A stretch of DNA of 50,553 nt from Mycobacterium sp. 852013-50091_SCH5140682 (GTDB lineage Bacteria > Actinomycetota > Actinomycetes > Mycobacteriales > Mycobacteriaceae). The stretch covers positions 1 to 50,553 of the forward strand of contig NZ_LZTB01000016.1 of assembly GCF_001665685.1 (NCBI RefSeq), written 5' to 3'. The position numbers and the translations under genes are program-made. The first letter of the stretch is position 1, and each line of letters opens with the position of its first letter. Positions 17,701-27,556 of this stretch are shown here, in pieces. The notes beneath the pieces were generated by a model that was not told the DNA's origin, did no database searches, and saw only the letters and a list, made by a program, of their open reading frames with translations.

Positions 17701-19327
17701 GGTGGCCGAGGTTCGGCACTCGACGCCGGGTGTCGGGCTCATCTCGCCGCCGCCGCACCACGACATCTACTCGATCGAGGATCTGGCGCAGCTGATCCAC
17801 GACCTGAAGAACGCCAACCCGGCAGCCCGCATCCACGTCAAGCTGGTCAGCGAGAACGGTGTCGGGACCGTCGCGGCCGGTGTCTCCAAGGCGCACGCCG
17901 ACGTGGTGCTCATCTCCGGGCACGACGGCGGCACGGGTGCCACCCCGCTGACCTCGCAGAAGCACGCAGGTGCGCCGTGGGAGCTGGGCCTGGCCGAGAC
18001 GCAGCAGACGTTGCTGCTGAACGGTCTTCGCGACCGGATCGTCGTGCAGGTGGACGGTCAGCTCAAGACGGGCCGCGACGTGGTCGTCGCCGCGCTGCTC
18101 GGTGCCGAGGAATTCGGTTTCGCGACCGCACCCCTGGTTGTCTCGGGCTGCATCATGATGCGGGTCTGCCACCTCGACACCTGCCCGGTGGGCGTGGCGA
18201 CGCAGAACCCGGTGCTGCGTGAGCGGTTCAACGGCAAGCCCGAGTTCGTCGAGAACTTCTTCATGTTCATCGCCGAAGAAGTCCGGGAACTCATGGCGCA
18301 GTTGGGCTTCCGCACCGTCAACGAGATGGTCGGTCAGGTCGGCGCGTTGGACACCAGCCGGGCCGCCGAGCACTGGAAGGCCTACAAGCTCGATCTCACG
18401 CCCGTGCTGCACGAGCCGGAATCGGCCTTCATGAACCAGGACCTGTACTGCAGCTCGCGCCAGGACCACGGCCTGGACAAGGCGCTGGATCAGCAGCTCA
18501 TCGTGCAGAGCCGCGAGGCGCTGGACAAGGGTGCGAAGGTCCGGTTCTCCACCAAGATCACCAACGTCAACCGGACCGTGGGCACCATGCTGGGCCACGA
18601 GGTCACCAAAGTGTATGGCGGGCAGGGGCTTCCGGACGGGACCATCGACATCACGTTCGACGGTTCGGCAGGCAACAGCTTCGGTGCGTTCGTGCCCAAG
18701 GGCATCACGTTGCGGGTCTACGGCGACGCCAACGACTATGTCGGCAAGGGCCTGTCCGGTGGCCGGATCGTGGTGCGGCCGTCGGAGAACGCCCCGGCGG
18801 ATTATGTCGCCGAGCGCAACATCATCGGCGGCAACGTGATCCTGTTCGGCGCCACCAGCGGCCAGGCCTTCCTGCGCGGCGTGGTGGGCGAGCGGTTCGC
18901 GGTGCGGAACTCGGGCGCACACGCGGTCGTCGAAGGTGTCGGCGACCACGGCTGCGAGTACATGACCGGCGGCAAGGTGGTCATCCTCGGTGCCACCGGC
19001 CGCAACTTCGCCGCAGGCATGTCCGGCGGCGTGGCCTATGTGTACGACCCGGCGGGAGCGCTGCCGGGCAACGTGAATGCAGAGATGGTCGATCTTGACT
19101 CTCTGGACGACGCTGATCGCGAATGGCTGCACGGCATGATCACCGCGCACGTCGACGCGACGGATTCGGCCGTGGGGCAACGGATCCTGGCCGATTGGGA
19201 TGGCGAGATGAAGAACTTCGTTAAGGTCATGCCGCGGGACTACAAGCGGGTGCTGACGGCGATTGCCGAGGCCGAGGCTGCCGGTTCCGACGTCAACGAC
19301 GCGATCATGGCGGCGGCCCGTGGCTGA
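14732..19327 (+). CDS. gltB: Glutamate synthase (NADPH) large subunit
   Basis: A 1531-residue protein. It hydrolyses glutamine and transfers the ammonia to 2-oxoglutarate, making two glutamates with GltD. The class II amidotransferase domain begins at Cys18 (HGSCGVAM), which becomes the N-terminus after propeptide removal. The central and FMN-binding synthase domains follow ([20 protein letters not shown]), then the 3Fe-4S motif C-x5-C-x4-C in [15 protein letters not shown], and the C-terminal beta-helix. ATG 14732 has GGAGGG ten bases upstream; GTG 14726 is two codons earlier and is possible. It overlaps gltD by 8 bases. It corresponds to Rv3859c. Confidence 0.98.
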   Translation: MAPKQIGLYNSAYEHGSCGVAMIADMHGRRTRDIVDKAITALLNLEHRGAAGAEPNTGDGAGILLQVPDEFLRAVCKEQEGFELPPEGSYATGIAFLPQSSRDAKLACEAVGKIVEAEGLQLLGWRDVPHDDSSLGALARDAMPTLRQVFIGGAEGMELERRAFVIRKRAEHELGTKGPGQDGPGRETVYFPSLSGKTIVYKGMLTTPQLRAFYLDLQDQRLTSALGIVHSRFSTNTFPSWPLAHPFRRVAHNGEINTVTGNENWMRAREALIHTDVFGYHNDLNKIFPVCTPGASDTARFDEVLELLHLGGRPLHHAVLMMIPEAWERNTEMDPARRAFYQYHGSLMEPWDGPASVCFTDGTIVGAVLDRNGLRPSRIWVTEDGLVVMASEAGVLDLDPSTVVQKMRLQPGRMFLVDTAQGRIVSDEEVKAELAAEHPYQEWLDAGLFHIDELPQGKYVKMPHHRVVLRQQAFGYTYEELNLLIAPMARTGAEALGSMGTDTPIAVLSERPRMLFDYFQQLFAQVTNPPLDAIREEVVTSLQGVIGPEGDLLNPDENSCRQIVLPQPILRNAELSKLIDVDPDHEIRGRKHGMRAAVVSCLYPVADGGAGLRRALEDVRTKVSQAIRNGARIIVLSDRESNEWLAPIPSLLSVAAVHHHLVRERTRTQVGLVVESGDAREVHHMAMLCGFGAAAINPYMAFESIEDMIDRGVITGLTSDQAKANYVKAAGKGVLKVMSKMGISTLASYTGAQLFQAVGISQRVLDEYFTGLHCPTGGIDLDDIAADVATRHELAYLDRPDEWAHRELEVGGEYQWRREGEYHLFNPDTVFKLQHSTRTGQYSVFKEYTQLVDDQSERMASLRGLLKFKEGVRQPISIDEVEPASEIVKRFSTGAMSYGSISAEAHETLAIAMNRLGGRSNSGEGGESVDRFDPDANGDWRRSAIKQVASARFGVTSHYLTNCTDIQIKMAQGAKPGEGGQLPGHKVYPWVAEVRHSTPGVGLISPPPHHDIYSIEDLAQLIHDLKNANPAARIHVKLVSENGVGTVAAGVSKAHADVVLISGHDGGTGATPLTSQKHAGAPWELGLAETQQTLLLNGLRDRIVVQVDGQLKTGRDVVVAALLGAEEFGFATAPLVVSGCIMMRVCHLDTCPVGVATQNPVLRERFNGKPEFVENFFMFIAEEVRELMAQLGFRTVNEMVGQVGALDTSRAAEHWKAYKLDLTPVLHEPESAFMNQDLYCSSRQDHGLDKALDQQLIVQSREALDKGAKVRFSTKITNVNRTVGTMLGHEVTKVYGGQGLPDGTIDITFDGSAGNSFGAFVPKGITLRVYGDANDYVGKGLSGGRIVVRPSENAPADYVAERNIIGGNVILFGATSGQAFLRGVVGERFAVRNSGAHAVVEGVGDHGCEYMTGGKVVILGATGRNFAAGMSGGVAYVYDPAGALPGNVNAEMVDLDSLDDADREWLHGMITAHVDATDSAVGQRILADWDGEMKNFVKVMPRDYKRVLTAIAEAEAAGSDVNDAIMAAARG

Positions 19328-20786
19328 TCCGAGCGGCTTCCTCAAGCACACCAAACGCGAACTGCCCGCCCGGCGGCCGGTGCCGCTGCGCCTGCAGGAC
19401 TGGAAAGAGGTCTACGAGGACTTCTCCCACGAGACCCTGCAGGTTCAGGCATCGCGATGCATGGACTGCGGTATCCCGTTCTGCCACAACGGATGTCCGC
19501 TGGGGAACCTGATCCCCGAGTGGAACGACCTGGTGTTCCGGGACCGCTGGCGCGACGCGATCGAGCGGCTGCACGCGACCAACAACTTCCCGGAGTTCAC
19601 CGGCAGGCTCTGCCCGGCGCCCTGCGAGGCGTCGTGCGTGCTGGGAATCAACCAGGACGCGGTGACCATCAAGCAGGTCGAGGTCGAGATCATCGACAAC
19701 GCCTTCGAGCAGGGTTGGGTCAAACCGCTGCCGCCGGACGTGTTGACCGGCAAGAAGGTTGCCGTCGTCGGATCCGGGCCCGCAGGCCTGGCGGCGGCGC
19801 AACAGCTGACACGTGCCGGGCATGACGTGACGGTGTTCGAGCGCGCCGACCGCATCGGCGGGCTGCTGCGCTACGGCATCCCCGAGTTCAAGATGGAGAA
19901 GCGCCACATCGATCGCCGTCTGGAACAGATGGAGGCCGAAGGCACCAAGTTCCGCACCGGCGTCAACGTCGGCGTGGACCTCACCGTCGAAGAGCTGCGC
20001 GAGGATTTCGATGCGGTGGTGCTCGCGGGCGGTGCGACCGCCTGGCGCGACCTGCCGATCCCGGGGCGCGAGCTCGACGGCATCCACCAGGCCATGGAGT
20101 ATCTGCCGTGGGCCAACCGCGTGCAGAACGGTGACGACGTGCTGGGGCCCGACGGCGAACCGCCGATCACGGCCAAGGACAAGAAGGTCGTCATCATCGG
20201 CGGCGGCGACACCGGCGCGGACTGCCTGGGCACCGCACACCGACAGGGCGCGGCCAGCATCCACCAGTTCGAGATCATGCCGCGGCCACCGGAGTCGCGC
20301 GCTGATTCGACCCCGTGGCCGACCTACCCCTTGATGTTCCGGGTGTCCTCGGCACACGAAGAGGGTGGCGAGCGGGTCTTCTCGGTGAACACCGAGCAGT
20401 TCGTCGGCGTCGACGGCAAGCTCACCTCGCTCAAGGTGCACGAGGTCGTCATGAACGCGGGCAAGTTCGAGAAGGTTGACGGCTCGGACTTCGAGCTGGA
20501 CGCCGACATCGTGTTTCTCGCCATGGGTTTCGTGGGGCCCGAACGCGAGGGCCTGCTGACCGAGCTGGGTGTCGAGCTGACCGACCGCGGAAACGTGGCG
20601 CGCGACAAGGACTTCCAAACCACCGAGCCGGGCGTGTTCGTCGCAGGTGACATGGGGCGCGGACAGTCTCTGATCGTGTGGGCGATCGCCGAGGGCCGTG
20701 CTGCCGCGGCCGGCGTCGACAGTTACCTGATGGGCCACAGCGCGCTGCCCGTGCCGATCAAGCCGACCGCCGCGCCGCAGCGATGA
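19320..20786 (+). CDS. gltD: Glutamate synthase (NADPH) small subunit
   Basis: A 488-residue flavoprotein that passes electrons from NADPH to GltB. The N-terminal cysteine clusters [17 protein letters not shown] and [12 protein letters not shown] would hold two 4Fe-4S centres. FAD binds at [13 protein letters not shown] and NADPH at [11 protein letters not shown]. The C-terminal [18 protein letters not shown] closes the FAD site. GTG 19320 begins inside the end of gltB (8-base overlap), giving coupling and equal expression; [16 protein letters not shown] is the normal N-terminus. It corresponds to Rv3858c. Confidence 0.98.
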   Translation: MADPSGFLKHTKRELPARRPVPLRLQDWKEVYEDFSHETLQVQASRCMDCGIPFCHNGCPLGNLIPEWNDLVFRDRWRDAIERLHATNNFPEFTGRLCPAPCEASCVLGINQDAVTIKQVEVEIIDNAFEQGWVKPLPPDVLTGKKVAVVGSGPAGLAAAQQLTRAGHDVTVFERADRIGGLLRYGIPEFKMEKRHIDRRLEQMEAEGTKFRTGVNVGVDLTVEELREDFDAVVLAGGATAWRDLPIPGRELDGIHQAMEYLPWANRVQNGDDVLGPDGEPPITAKDKKVVIIGGGDTGADCLGTAHRQGAASIHQFEIMPRPPESRADSTPWPTYPLMFRVSSAHEEGGERVFSVNTEQFVGVDGKLTSLKVHEVVMNAGKFEKVDGSDFELDADIVFLAMGFVGPEREGLLTELGVELTDRGNVARDKDFQTTEPGVFVAGDMGRGQSLIVWAIAEGRAAAAGVDSYLMGHSALPVPIKPTAAPQR

Positions 20787-20810
20787 GCCGACGGCAGAGC
20801 TAAGGGACTG

Positions 20811-22163
20811 TTGGACAGGGGGATGCTGCTGCGCCGTCGGATTGTCTGCGGCGCAGTCATCATGGCCGTGCTGGCGGTGGTGGTGCACAACCACCTGGTG
20901 CCGTTCCAGACGCAGTTCTTCGGGTTGACCGAGAACAACTACGATCTGGACACCTACCGGGCGGCTGTGCACCAGGTGTGGGACGGCAGAGGTCTCTACG
21001 ACACGCCTGCGCTGCGCGGAGCGTGGTTCGTCTACCCGCCCTTCGCGACCCTGGTCCTCGCTCCGTTCGCCTGGCTCGGGTTCGACGTCGCGAAGTACGC
21101 CCTTCTGGCACTGTCGATCTGCGTGCTGGCGCTCATCGCGTGGCGCATCATGCGGCTGGCCGGTTTTCGCGCGGACGCCCGGCTGGCCGTGGTGAGTGGT
21201 GCGCTCGCGGTGACCGTCATCGACCTCGAGCCCGTGCAGGCGACGCTCTGGTGGGGGCAGATCAATGTCCTGCTGATGGCGATGGTGCTGCTCGATCTGT
21301 TGCGGCCTGCCGAATCCCGCTGGCGCGGGATCGGTTTGGGTATCGCCGCCGGTATCAAGCTGACGCCGCTGGTGTTCCTGCCGTACCTGCTGCTCACCCG
21401 GCAGTGGCGGGCGTCGGCCACTGCCACCCTGACATTCGGTGCCACCGCCGTGCTCACCTGGCCGCTGCTGCCACGCGACAGCGCCTGGTTCTGGACTCAC
21501 CTCGGAGACACCAGCCACATCAGCAGGCTGGATCATCTGGCGAATCAATCTATCAACGGATTCCTCGCGCGGTACTTCGCCCCGAATCCGCGTCCGGAGT
21601 GGCTGTGGATCGCGTTGAGCCTGCTGGTGGTCGTCGCCGGTCTGGCCGTCGCGACGTGGGCCCAGCGACGGTCAGAGCCCGCGCTGGCAGTGGTGACGGT
21701 CGGTTTGATGGGGTGTGCGGTATCGCCGTTCAGTTGGGCAGCGCACTGGGTGTGGTTCGCGCCGGCGTTCTTCTGGCTCGTGGCGAAAGCGTGCACGACA
21801 CGAGGGCACTGGGCCCGCGGCTGGGCCTACCGTGCTGCGGTGCTGGTGGCGATGACGTTCATGTGGACGCTGCACCGCCCCGGCCGCAACCACACCACCA
21901 TGTACTTCAGCGGGGTGTACTGGAATTTCATCGACCTGCGCGCCTTTTGGGTCGGCCAGCTTGCGAGCGGTTGGTATCCGCTGGTGTTCGTGTGCTTCAT
22001 GGTCGGTGCGGTGAGCTGGCTGCGGCTGAGCGCGCGTGACGAGATCGCCATGGCGACATCGGATCTCGAGGACTACCCGCCGGAGTTTCTCGATGAGCGG
22101 CTCGCGCTGAAGGAAGACGAGAGCGCTGCGGCCGGCGCCGATCGCATCTCGCAGCCGCGATAA
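20811..22163 (+). CDS. GT87-family (DUF2029) polyprenyl-phosphate-mannose-type mannosyltransferase
   Basis: About 450 residues and roughly ten membrane helices. It contains an extracytoplasmic loop with NNYDLDTYRAAVHQVWDG, whose Asp is the typical GT-C position, plus WWGQINVLLM and IKLTPLVFLPYLL, all hallmarks of the DUF2029/GT87 family. In mycobacteria these enzymes add alpha-mannose to lipomannan, arabinan-type glycans or PIMs at the outer face of the membrane. Start is TTG 20811 (AAGGGA about five bases upstream) or ATG 20823, which lacks a spaced ribosome-binding site. It lies 24 bases after gltD and may share its transcript. The acceptor is unknown. Confidence 0.82.
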   Translation: MDRGMLLRRRIVCGAVIMAVLAVVVHNHLVPFQTQFFGLTENNYDLDTYRAAVHQVWDGRGLYDTPALRGAWFVYPPFATLVLAPFAWLGFDVAKYALLALSICVLALIAWRIMRLAGFRADARLAVVSGALAVTVIDLEPVQATLWWGQINVLLMAMVLLDLLRPAESRWRGIGLGIAAGIKLTPLVFLPYLLLTRQWRASATATLTFGATAVLTWPLLPRDSAWFWTHLGDTSHISRLDHLANQSINGFLARYFAPNPRPEWLWIALSLLVVVAGLAVATWAQRRSEPALAVVTVGLMGCAVSPFSWAAHWVWFAPAFFWLVAKACTTRGHWARGWAYRAAVLVAMTFMWTLHRPGRNHTTMYFSGVYWNFIDLRAFWVGQLASGWYPLVFVCFMVGAVSWLRLSARDEIAMATSDLEDYPPEFLDERLALKEDESAAAGADRISQPR

Positions 22164-22215
22164 CGCCTGAGGCGCATTTTCCATCGCAGCGATTACTGAC
22201 GTCTATCGTTGGTCC

Positions 22216-23100
22216 ATGGAGCTGCGCCACGTGCGTTATCTGCTTGCCGTCGCCGAGCACGGAAACTTCACCCGCGCAGCCGAGACCCTGCACGTCTCCC
22301 AGCCGACCCTGTCGCAGCAGATCCGCCAGCTTGAGCGGTCGCTCGGGGTGCAGTTGCTCGACCGGTCCGGGCGCGCCGTCCGCCTGACCGATGCCGGCGA
22401 AGCATTCGCCGACCACGCCCGCAGCGCACTGCGTGATCTCGATGCCGGGGAGCGCGCAGTGCACGACGTCCGGGACCTGTCCCGCGGCCATCTGCGGGTC
22501 GCGATGACACCCAGCCTCACCGCCTATCTGATCGGGCCGCTGGTGCACCGGTTCCGCACCGCATACCCCGGGATCACGCTGACGATCACCGAGACCACCC
22601 AGGACCGCATCGAGGCCGATCTACTGGCCGACCGTCTGGACCTGGGCCTGGCCTTCGGCGGCAGTCACGCGTCGGGCGTCGACAGCGCGCCGTTGTTCAT
22701 CGAATACCTCAGCCTGGTGGTCGGATCGTCGCATCCACTGGCAGCCGAATCCGGTTGGGTCGCGGTGGGCCGCCTGGCGGCTCAACCGCTCGCGTTGCTC
22801 AGCCGCGACTTCGCCACCCGCACGCACATCGACGCCCATTTCGCCGCGTGCCAGGTTTCCCCGCAGATCGCGATCGAAGCGAATTCCATCAGCGCGCTGG
22901 TCGAAGTCGTGCGCCGCGGGTCCATCGCGACCGTCTTGCCGGATGCCATCACCCGGGCCCACCCTGACCTGCACGCCGTGGCGCTGGCCCCCGAATTGCC
23001 CACGCGAACCGTCGAGATGCTCCGCCGTGGGGCTGCCTATCAGTCGGCGGCCGCGCACGCGTTCGCGGCGATCGCCAGGGCCGAGGTTCAACCGGGCTGA
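22216..23100 (+). CDS. cynR: LysR-family regulator, probably CynR (cyanate-responsive)
   Basis: A 294-residue LysR-type protein. The winged helix-turn-helix is at residues 1-60 ([20 protein letters not shown], then [17 protein letters not shown]) and the periplasmic-binding-like effector domain follows. The next gene in the same direction is cyanase, which supports CynR. TATCGT (22204-22209) lies six bases before the ATG and there is no Shine-Dalgarno sequence, so the message is probably leaderless. In E. coli cynR is divergent from cynTSX; here it is upstream and parallel, so any activation of cynS must act in the 112-base gap 23101-23212. Confidence 0.85.
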   Translation: MELRHVRYLLAVAEHGNFTRAAETLHVSQPTLSQQIRQLERSLGVQLLDRSGRAVRLTDAGEAFADHARSALRDLDAGERAVHDVRDLSRGHLRVAMTPSLTAYLIGPLVHRFRTAYPGITLTITETTQDRIEADLLADRLDLGLAFGGSHASGVDSAPLFIEYLSLVVGSSHPLAAESGWVAVGRLAAQPLALLSRDFATRTHIDAHFAACQVSPQIAIEANSISALVEVVRRGSIATVLPDAITRAHPDLHAVALAPELPTRTVEMLRRGAAYQSAAAHAFAAIARAEVQPG

Positions 23101-23212
23101 CTCAACTATTGGTTTTACCGATCGATTCGATGGTTTTCACGTATTGGACGTTATGTGTGGCGGCCGCGCAGGCTCGACGGGTCACTACAACCTGAAAACG
23201 CGAGGACGTCAC

Positions 23213-23683
23213 ATGCTGCACGCACAATTCGATCCCACAGCCCGGGAGATCCTGGCGGCCGAAGCCGTCGCCGCCAAGACCGCCAAAGATCTGACGTGGC
23301 AGCAGATCGCCGACGCCGCCGGATTCTCGGTCGCGTTCGTCACCGCCGCAGTGCTCGGCCAGCACGCGCTGCCACAGGAGGCCGCGGTGGCTGTGGCCGA
23401 TCTCCTCGGATTGGACAGCAGCGCAGCGCAACTGCTGCAGACCATTCCGACGCGCGGATCGATTCCGGGAGGCGTTCCCACCGATCCGACCATCTACCGG
23501 TTCTACGAGATGTTGCAGGTGTACGGCACCACGCTCAAGGCGCTCGTCCACGAGCAGTTCGGCGACGGCATCATCAGCGCGATCAACTTCCGGCTCGACG
23601 TGCAGAAGGTCGCCGACCCCGAAGGCGGGGAGCGTGCGGTGATCACGCTGGACGGCAAGTACCTGCCGACCAAGCCGTTCTAG
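23213..23683 (+). CDS. cynS: Cyanate hydratase (cyanase)
   Basis: A 156-residue enzyme that converts cyanate and bicarbonate into ammonia and CO2 via carbamate. The N-terminal helical domain resembles an HTH ([21 protein letters not shown]). The catalytic domain has the expected Arg and Glu in [11 protein letters not shown] and Ser in ISAINF. ATG 23213 gives the standard length; upstream residues in frame are unrelated. No cynT carbonic anhydrase or cynX transporter is adjacent. The TAG stop shares the tetranucleotide CTAG (23680-23683) with the convergent patatin stop. Confidence 0.96.
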   Translation: MLHAQFDPTAREILAAEAVAAKTAKDLTWQQIADAAGFSVAFVTAAVLGQHALPQEAAVAVADLLGLDSSAAQLLQTIPTRGSIPGGVPTDPTIYRFYEMLQVYGTTLKALVHEQFGDGIISAINFRLDVQKVADPEGGERAVITLDGKYLPTKPF

Positions 23684-24525
23684 TCGTGATGCGGCTCGAG
23701 CAGAGCGGCCTGGCCGACCGTGGGATGACGCTTCGTCAGCCAGACCCGGGTGGTGTGGTGTGACCGCTCGATGAGCTGATCCGATTGCGAGAAATCCGAC
23801 GGCAGTACCTTCACGGGGCACAGCGGAGGCACGACGCGGATGTCCACCGACGACTCGAAGCGGTCGATGTCCGCGGCCAGCCGCTGGTTGATCGCGAGCG
23901 ACATGGCATGCAGGGCCATCCCGAGCGTTCCGCGCGGCGGGCGGGGGAGTGCGCACGCGAAACCGGTCGGCAGCACCCACACCGTGGTCGCGCCGAGCGC
24001 AATCGCGTGCGAGAGGGGCGTGTTGTTGACGACCCCGCCGTCGACCAGGTCGTGGCCGTCGATGCGCACCGGCGGCAGGACGGCTGGGATAGCGGCGCTG
24101 GCCGCGATCGCGTCGACGGCGTTTCCCGACGACAGCAGGACGTCTTCACCCGAGAGCACCTCGGTCGCGACGACGTGCAGTGGGATCGGTGCCTGTTCGA
24201 GCCGGTTGAACTGCAGGTTCTCGACGAGCAGCCGGCGGAGCCCCGAATCCGGTACCAGGCTGCGGCGCTGTCCGACGAAACCCAGAAAGCCATGGACCAG
24301 ATTGGTCGGGAAGACCTTCTCGCGGGTCAGCGATCGCCACAGGTCGGCGAGTTTCTCGACGCCGGCGACATCGGAGCGCGACGCGATCCAGCCGCCGTTG
24401 AGAGCGCCCACCGACGTGCCGACGATCATGTCGGGGCGGACCCCGGCTTCGGCCAGGCCGAGCAGCATCCCGACCTGGACAGATCCGAGACTGCCGCCCC
24501 CGGACAGCACGAATGCCGTCGTCAC
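23680..24525 (-). CDS. Patatin-like phospholipase
   Basis: A 281-residue serine lipid hydrolase. The oxyanion motif [10 protein letters not shown] begins at residue 8, the nucleophile elbow is [10 protein letters not shown] (Ser at about 41) and the catalytic Asp is in LVDGGVVNN, so the Ser-Asp dyad is complete. No signal peptide is visible. It cleaves acyl esters of phospholipids or similar lipids by family analogy. GTG 24525 has GAGGA about ten bases upstream. The 3' end overlaps cynS by four bases. Confidence 0.92.
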   Translation of the reverse strand: MTTAFVLSGGGSLGSVQVGMLLGLAEAGVRPDMIVGTSVGALNGGWIASRSDVAGVEKLADLWRSLTREKVFPTNLVHGFLGFVGQRRSLVPDSGLRRLLVENLQFNRLEQAPIPLHVVATEVLSGEDVLLSSGNAVDAIAASAAIPAVLPPVRIDGHDLVDGGVVNNTPLSHAIALGATTVWVLPTGFACALPRPPRGTLGMALHAMSLAINQRLAADIDRFESSVDIRVVPPLCPVKVLPSDFSQSDQLIERSHHTTRVWLTKRHPTVGQAALLEPHHD

Positions 24526-24868
24526 GGTGCCGGGATCCTCGTCACCGCCGCATCATCGCACCGAGGTCCGCCGGGCAGCTCGGTATCGCTGACGGCCGCC
24601 TGCGTTGACGGAGTTTTCTTAATATTTGCCCGCTTTGTTACGCCATCGTGATGTTCCGCAGAAAACGGCCCGACAAGGTGATGCGGGTCACGGAGATGGC
24701 GATATTTGAGACCACAACAATCACATCAGTATCACCAGAAACATCCGCTTAATGTTCGGCGTGGCTCGCACTGTTTGCCAACGAACAGGTATCTAATGAC
24801 TTCATGAGAGTGCTGCGGTAACGTAGAGCTACGGGTACAGCTATCAAGACGTCGCAGGAGTGATCACC
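24526..24868 (+). promoter_or_regulatory. AT-richer gene-free region with promoter for the 46-residue ORF
   Basis: The region between the patatin gene and the small ORF is visibly lower in GC than its flanks, particularly 24600-24830. Near its right end ATGACT (24796-24801) and TAACGT (24819-24824) are spaced by 17 bp, a good mycobacterial housekeeping promoter. It would start transcription about 37 bases before the GTG at 24869. The stretch 24540-24790 contains nothing else that I can name. Confidence 0.5.
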
Positions 24869-25009
24869 GTGTACAACATTCCGCTCAGTCGGTCGCGGAT
24901 GGGTCGAATCGCCTGGTCATGGTTCCGCCACCCCGTGAAGAGCCGTGAATTTCCGGCCAAGAACGAACGCCTGGTGACACCCGACGAGCTACTTCGCTTC
25001 GGAGTCTAG
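24869..25009 (+). CDS. Small basic protein of 46 residues, unknown function
   Basis: GTG 24869 opens a 46-codon frame: MYNIPLSRSRMGRIAWSWFR, then a Lys/Arg-rich middle, then LVTPDELLRFGV and TAG. AGGAG (24856-24860) lies eight bases upstream, and a promoter with 17-bp spacing lies at 24796-24824. Seven arginines and three lysines make it strongly basic; it has no signal peptide or full membrane helix. The ribosome-binding site, promoter and isolated position support a real gene. I do not recognise the family; a nucleic-acid or membrane-surface binding role would be a guess. Confidence 0.6.
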   Translation: MYNIPLSRSRMGRIAWSWFRHPVKSREFPAKNERLVTPDELLRFGV

Positions 25010-25140
25010 GCCCTCCGCTAGCCAGTGTGCCGCCGGTTGTGGCGGCGTGCCGCCCGCATTTGCTTCGTTCAATCTGTCAGTGTCTGACCAGTTATAACGA
25101 GTGTTGTCGGCGTTGCCCGGCGGAAATGCCCGCAAAACCA

Positions 25141-25178
25141 ACGGCGCCCGGCGCGCTGATCGCGCAGCCGGACGCCGT
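25141..25178 (-). terminator. Intrinsic terminator of the LLM oxidoreductase gene
   Basis: Arms 25141-25152 and 25167-25178 form a 12-bp stem whose single imperfect pair becomes G-U in the minus-strand transcript. On that strand the stem is followed by TTGGTTTT. It sits 18 bases beyond the stop codon of the gene at 25196-26053. Confidence 0.7.
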
Positions 25179-25195
25179 GGTGGTGCAGTGGTGCG

Positions 25196-26053
25196 TCAAA
25201 CCGTGAGTTGACCCGAATCCCGGATCGCCTCGGCGAGCGGTTCGAGCACTGCGCTGTCCAGTGGTGGCGGCAGGTAGACGATTGCCAGGTCCAGTCCCTC
25301 GGCGCCGAGTGCGGCGGCCTCGTCGACCACCTTGGCGTAGTCGTGGTCTTCGCCCAACCGGATGTGGGCCGACAGCGTGATCTCTTTCGGATCGCGACCG
25401 AGATCCGCGCAGTGGGCGGCCAGCACGTCACGCTTGCGCGCGAACTCCTCCGGCGGACCGCCGACGAAGTTCCAGTGGTCGGCGTACTTCGCGGTGATCC
25501 GCAATGTGCGCTTTTCGCCGCTGCCACCGATACAGAACGGAGGGTGCGGCTGCTGCGGACCCTTCGGCTCGTTGCGGGCATCTTTGAGCTGGTAGTAGGA
25601 GCCGTCGAAAGTCGTCGTCTCCTGAGTGAGCAGGCCCTTGAGCACCTCGCAGGCTTCTTCGAACCGGTCGAAGCGCTCCTTGATGCTGCCCAGTTCGATG
25701 CCGTACGCGCCGGACTCCTCTTCGTTCCAGCCCGCGCCGATGCCGAGCTCGAGACGACCGTTGGAAATGATGTCGAGCGCGGCGGCCATATTGGCCAGCA
25801 CCGCGGGGTGGCGGTAGTGGATGCCGGTCACGAGCACGCCGACCCGCAACCGTTCGGTCGCCTGCGCCAGCGCCGTCAGCGTCGTCCAGCCCTCAAGGCA
25901 CGGGCCGGCGGAATCGGAGAAGATCGGATAGAAGTGATCGAAGGTCCAGCCGGACTCGTAGACGTCGATCGCATCGGCCGCACGCCAGACGGTGAGCATG
26001 TCGGCCCAGGTTGTGTTCTGGGGGGAAGTTTTGAAGGCGAATCGCACGCCCAT
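25196..26053 (-). CDS. LLM-class F420-dependent oxidoreductase
   Basis: About 285 residues of luciferase-like monooxygenase TIM barrel: FESGWTFDHFYPIFSD-like N-terminal motif (YESGWTFDHFYPIF here), GVLVTGIHYRHPAVLANMAA, and LELGIGAGWNEEESGAYGIE, which is diagnostic of the F420 subgroup. Mycobacteria use many such enzymes with the deazaflavin F420 for hydride transfer. The start is either ATG 26053 (MGVRFAFKTSPQ, my choice because homology begins there, with GGAG upstream) or ATG 26080. The substrate is unknown. It is divergent from gabD1. Confidence 0.85.
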   Translation of the reverse strand: MGVRFAFKTSPQNTTWADMLTVWRAADAIDVYESGWTFDHFYPIFSDSAGPCLEGWTTLTALAQATERLRVGVLVTGIHYRHPAVLANMAAALDIISNGRLELGIGAGWNEEESGAYGIELGSIKERFDRFEEACEVLKGLLTQETTTFDGSYYQLKDARNEPKGPQQPHPPFCIGGSGEKRTLRITAKYADHWNFVGGPPEEFARKRDVLAAHCADLGRDPKEITLSAHIRLGEDHDYAKVVDEAAALGAEGLDLAIVYLPPPLDSAVLEPLAEAIRDSGQLTV

Positions 26054-26186
26054 GCCAACTTTGGCTCCGCGCAGATTCATTCCCCCGGAAACCTGTGAAT
26101 TGATTGCGCATCTGGCCGCGAAGTCGACGGCGCGCTGGGTAGTGTCTCGGGTGCGTTAAATGCGCCAAACCAACGGGAGTGAAACC

Positions 26187-27530
26187 ATGAGCGAGTATGC
26201 AGTCACCAACCCGGCGACCGCCGAGGTCGTCGCCACCTATCCGACTGCAACCCAAGCCGAGATCGAAGCCGCGATCGACGCGGCTGCCAAGACCGCCCGC
26301 ACCTGGTCGCGGACCAGCACGGTAGCCGAGCGGGCAGCTCTTCTCGCGAAGGTCGCCAAGCTGCACGAGGAACGTCGCGAACAGCTGGCGACGGTCATCA
26401 ACCGTGAGATGGGCAAGCCCATGGATCAGTCCTTGGGTGAGGTCGATTTCTGCGCCGCGATCTACCAGTACTACGCCGACAACGCCGAGAAGTTCCTCGC
26501 TGACGAGGAGATCACGCTGCTCGACGGCGAAGGCAGCGCTGTGGTCAAGCGCGGGCCCGTCGGTGTGCTGCTCGGCATCATGCCGTGGAACTACCCGTAC
26601 TACCAGGTGGCCCGGTTCGCGGGCCCGAACCTGGTGGTAGGCAACACCATTCTGCTCAAGCATGCCCCGCAGTGCCCCGAGTCGGCCGAACTGCTGCAGC
26701 TGATCTTCCTGGAGGCCGGCTTCCCGCAGGGCGCCTACATCGACATCCGGGCCACCAACGAGCAGGTCGCCGAGATCATCGCCGACCCGCGGGTGGCAGC
26801 GGTGTCGCTGACCGGCTCCGAGCGGGCCGGTGCTGCGGTCGCCGAGATCGCCGGGCGTCACCTGAAGAAGTGCGTCCTTGAGCTCGGTGGCTCCGATCCG
26901 TTCGTGGTCCTGTCGACCGACGATCTCGACGCGACGGTCGAAGCTGCCGTGGCAGGCCGGATGGAGAACACCGGACAGGCCTGTAACGCGGCCAAGCGGT
27001 TCATCGTCGCCGAGGACATCTACGACGACTTCCTCACGAAGTTCACCGAGAAGATCCTCGCCGCTGCCGACGGTGTCGCTCCGCTCTCCTCGCTGCGCGC
27101 GGCAGAGACGTTGGAGCAGCAGGTGCAAACCGCGGTCGCCGGCGGCGCGAAGTTGACGTCGGCAGGCGAGCGCAACGGCGCGTTCTTCCCGCCCGGTGTG
27201 CTCACCGGGGTCACCGAGGAGAACCCGATCTACGGTCAGGAACTGTTCGGCCCGGTGGCTGTCGTGTACAAGGTCGGCTCGGAGGACGAAGCGGTGGCCG
27301 TCGCCAACGACACCCCGTTCGGCCTGGGCTCCTACGTCTTCACCACCGATGCGGAGCAGGCCAAGCGCGTCGCCGATCGGATCGATGCAGGCATGGTGTT
27401 CGTCAACGCCGTCGGCGCCGAAGGTGTCGAGCTGCCGTTCGGCGGGATCAAGCGGTCCGGTTACGGCCGCGAACTCGGCAAGTACGGCATCGACGAGTTC
27501 GTCAACAAGAAGCTGATCCGTACCGTCTGA
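26187..27530 (+). CDS. gabD1: NADP-dependent succinate-semialdehyde dehydrogenase, GabD1-like
   Basis: A 447-residue aldehyde dehydrogenase. It oxidises succinate semialdehyde to succinate, linking GABA or 2-oxoglutarate decarboxylation to the TCA cycle. Visible: PWNYPYYQVAR (cofactor site), SLTGSERAG, catalytic Glu232 in LELGGSDPF and nucleophile Cys266 in NTGQACNAAKRF. ATG 26187 is preceded by GGGAG seven bases upstream and gives MSEYAVTNPATAEVV, the usual GabD1 N-terminus. It resembles Rv0234c of M. tuberculosis by recollection. It is convergent with sulP, 26 bases apart. Confidence 0.9.
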   Translation: MSEYAVTNPATAEVVATYPTATQAEIEAAIDAAAKTARTWSRTSTVAERAALLAKVAKLHEERREQLATVINREMGKPMDQSLGEVDFCAAIYQYYADNAEKFLADEEITLLDGEGSAVVKRGPVGVLLGIMPWNYPYYQVARFAGPNLVVGNTILLKHAPQCPESAELLQLIFLEAGFPQGAYIDIRATNEQVAEIIADPRVAAVSLTGSERAGAAVAEIAGRHLKKCVLELGGSDPFVVLSTDDLDATVEAAVAGRMENTGQACNAAKRFIVAEDIYDDFLTKFTEKILAAADGVAPLSSLRAAETLEQQVQTAVAGGAKLTSAGERNGAFFPPGVLTGVTEENPIYGQELFGPVAVVYKVGSEDEAVAVANDTPFGLGSYVFTTDAEQAKRVADRIDAGMVFVNAVGAEGVELPFGGIKRSGYGRELGKYGIDEFVNKKLIRTV

Positions 27531-27556
27531 CGAACGGATCCGCCTGCGGGAACTAC

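Noticed and set aside
16682..19354. An 890-codon minus-strand open frame opposite gltB
   Set aside because: GC-rich coding DNA commonly leaves the antisense frame open; no family similarity or signals, and gltB is certain.
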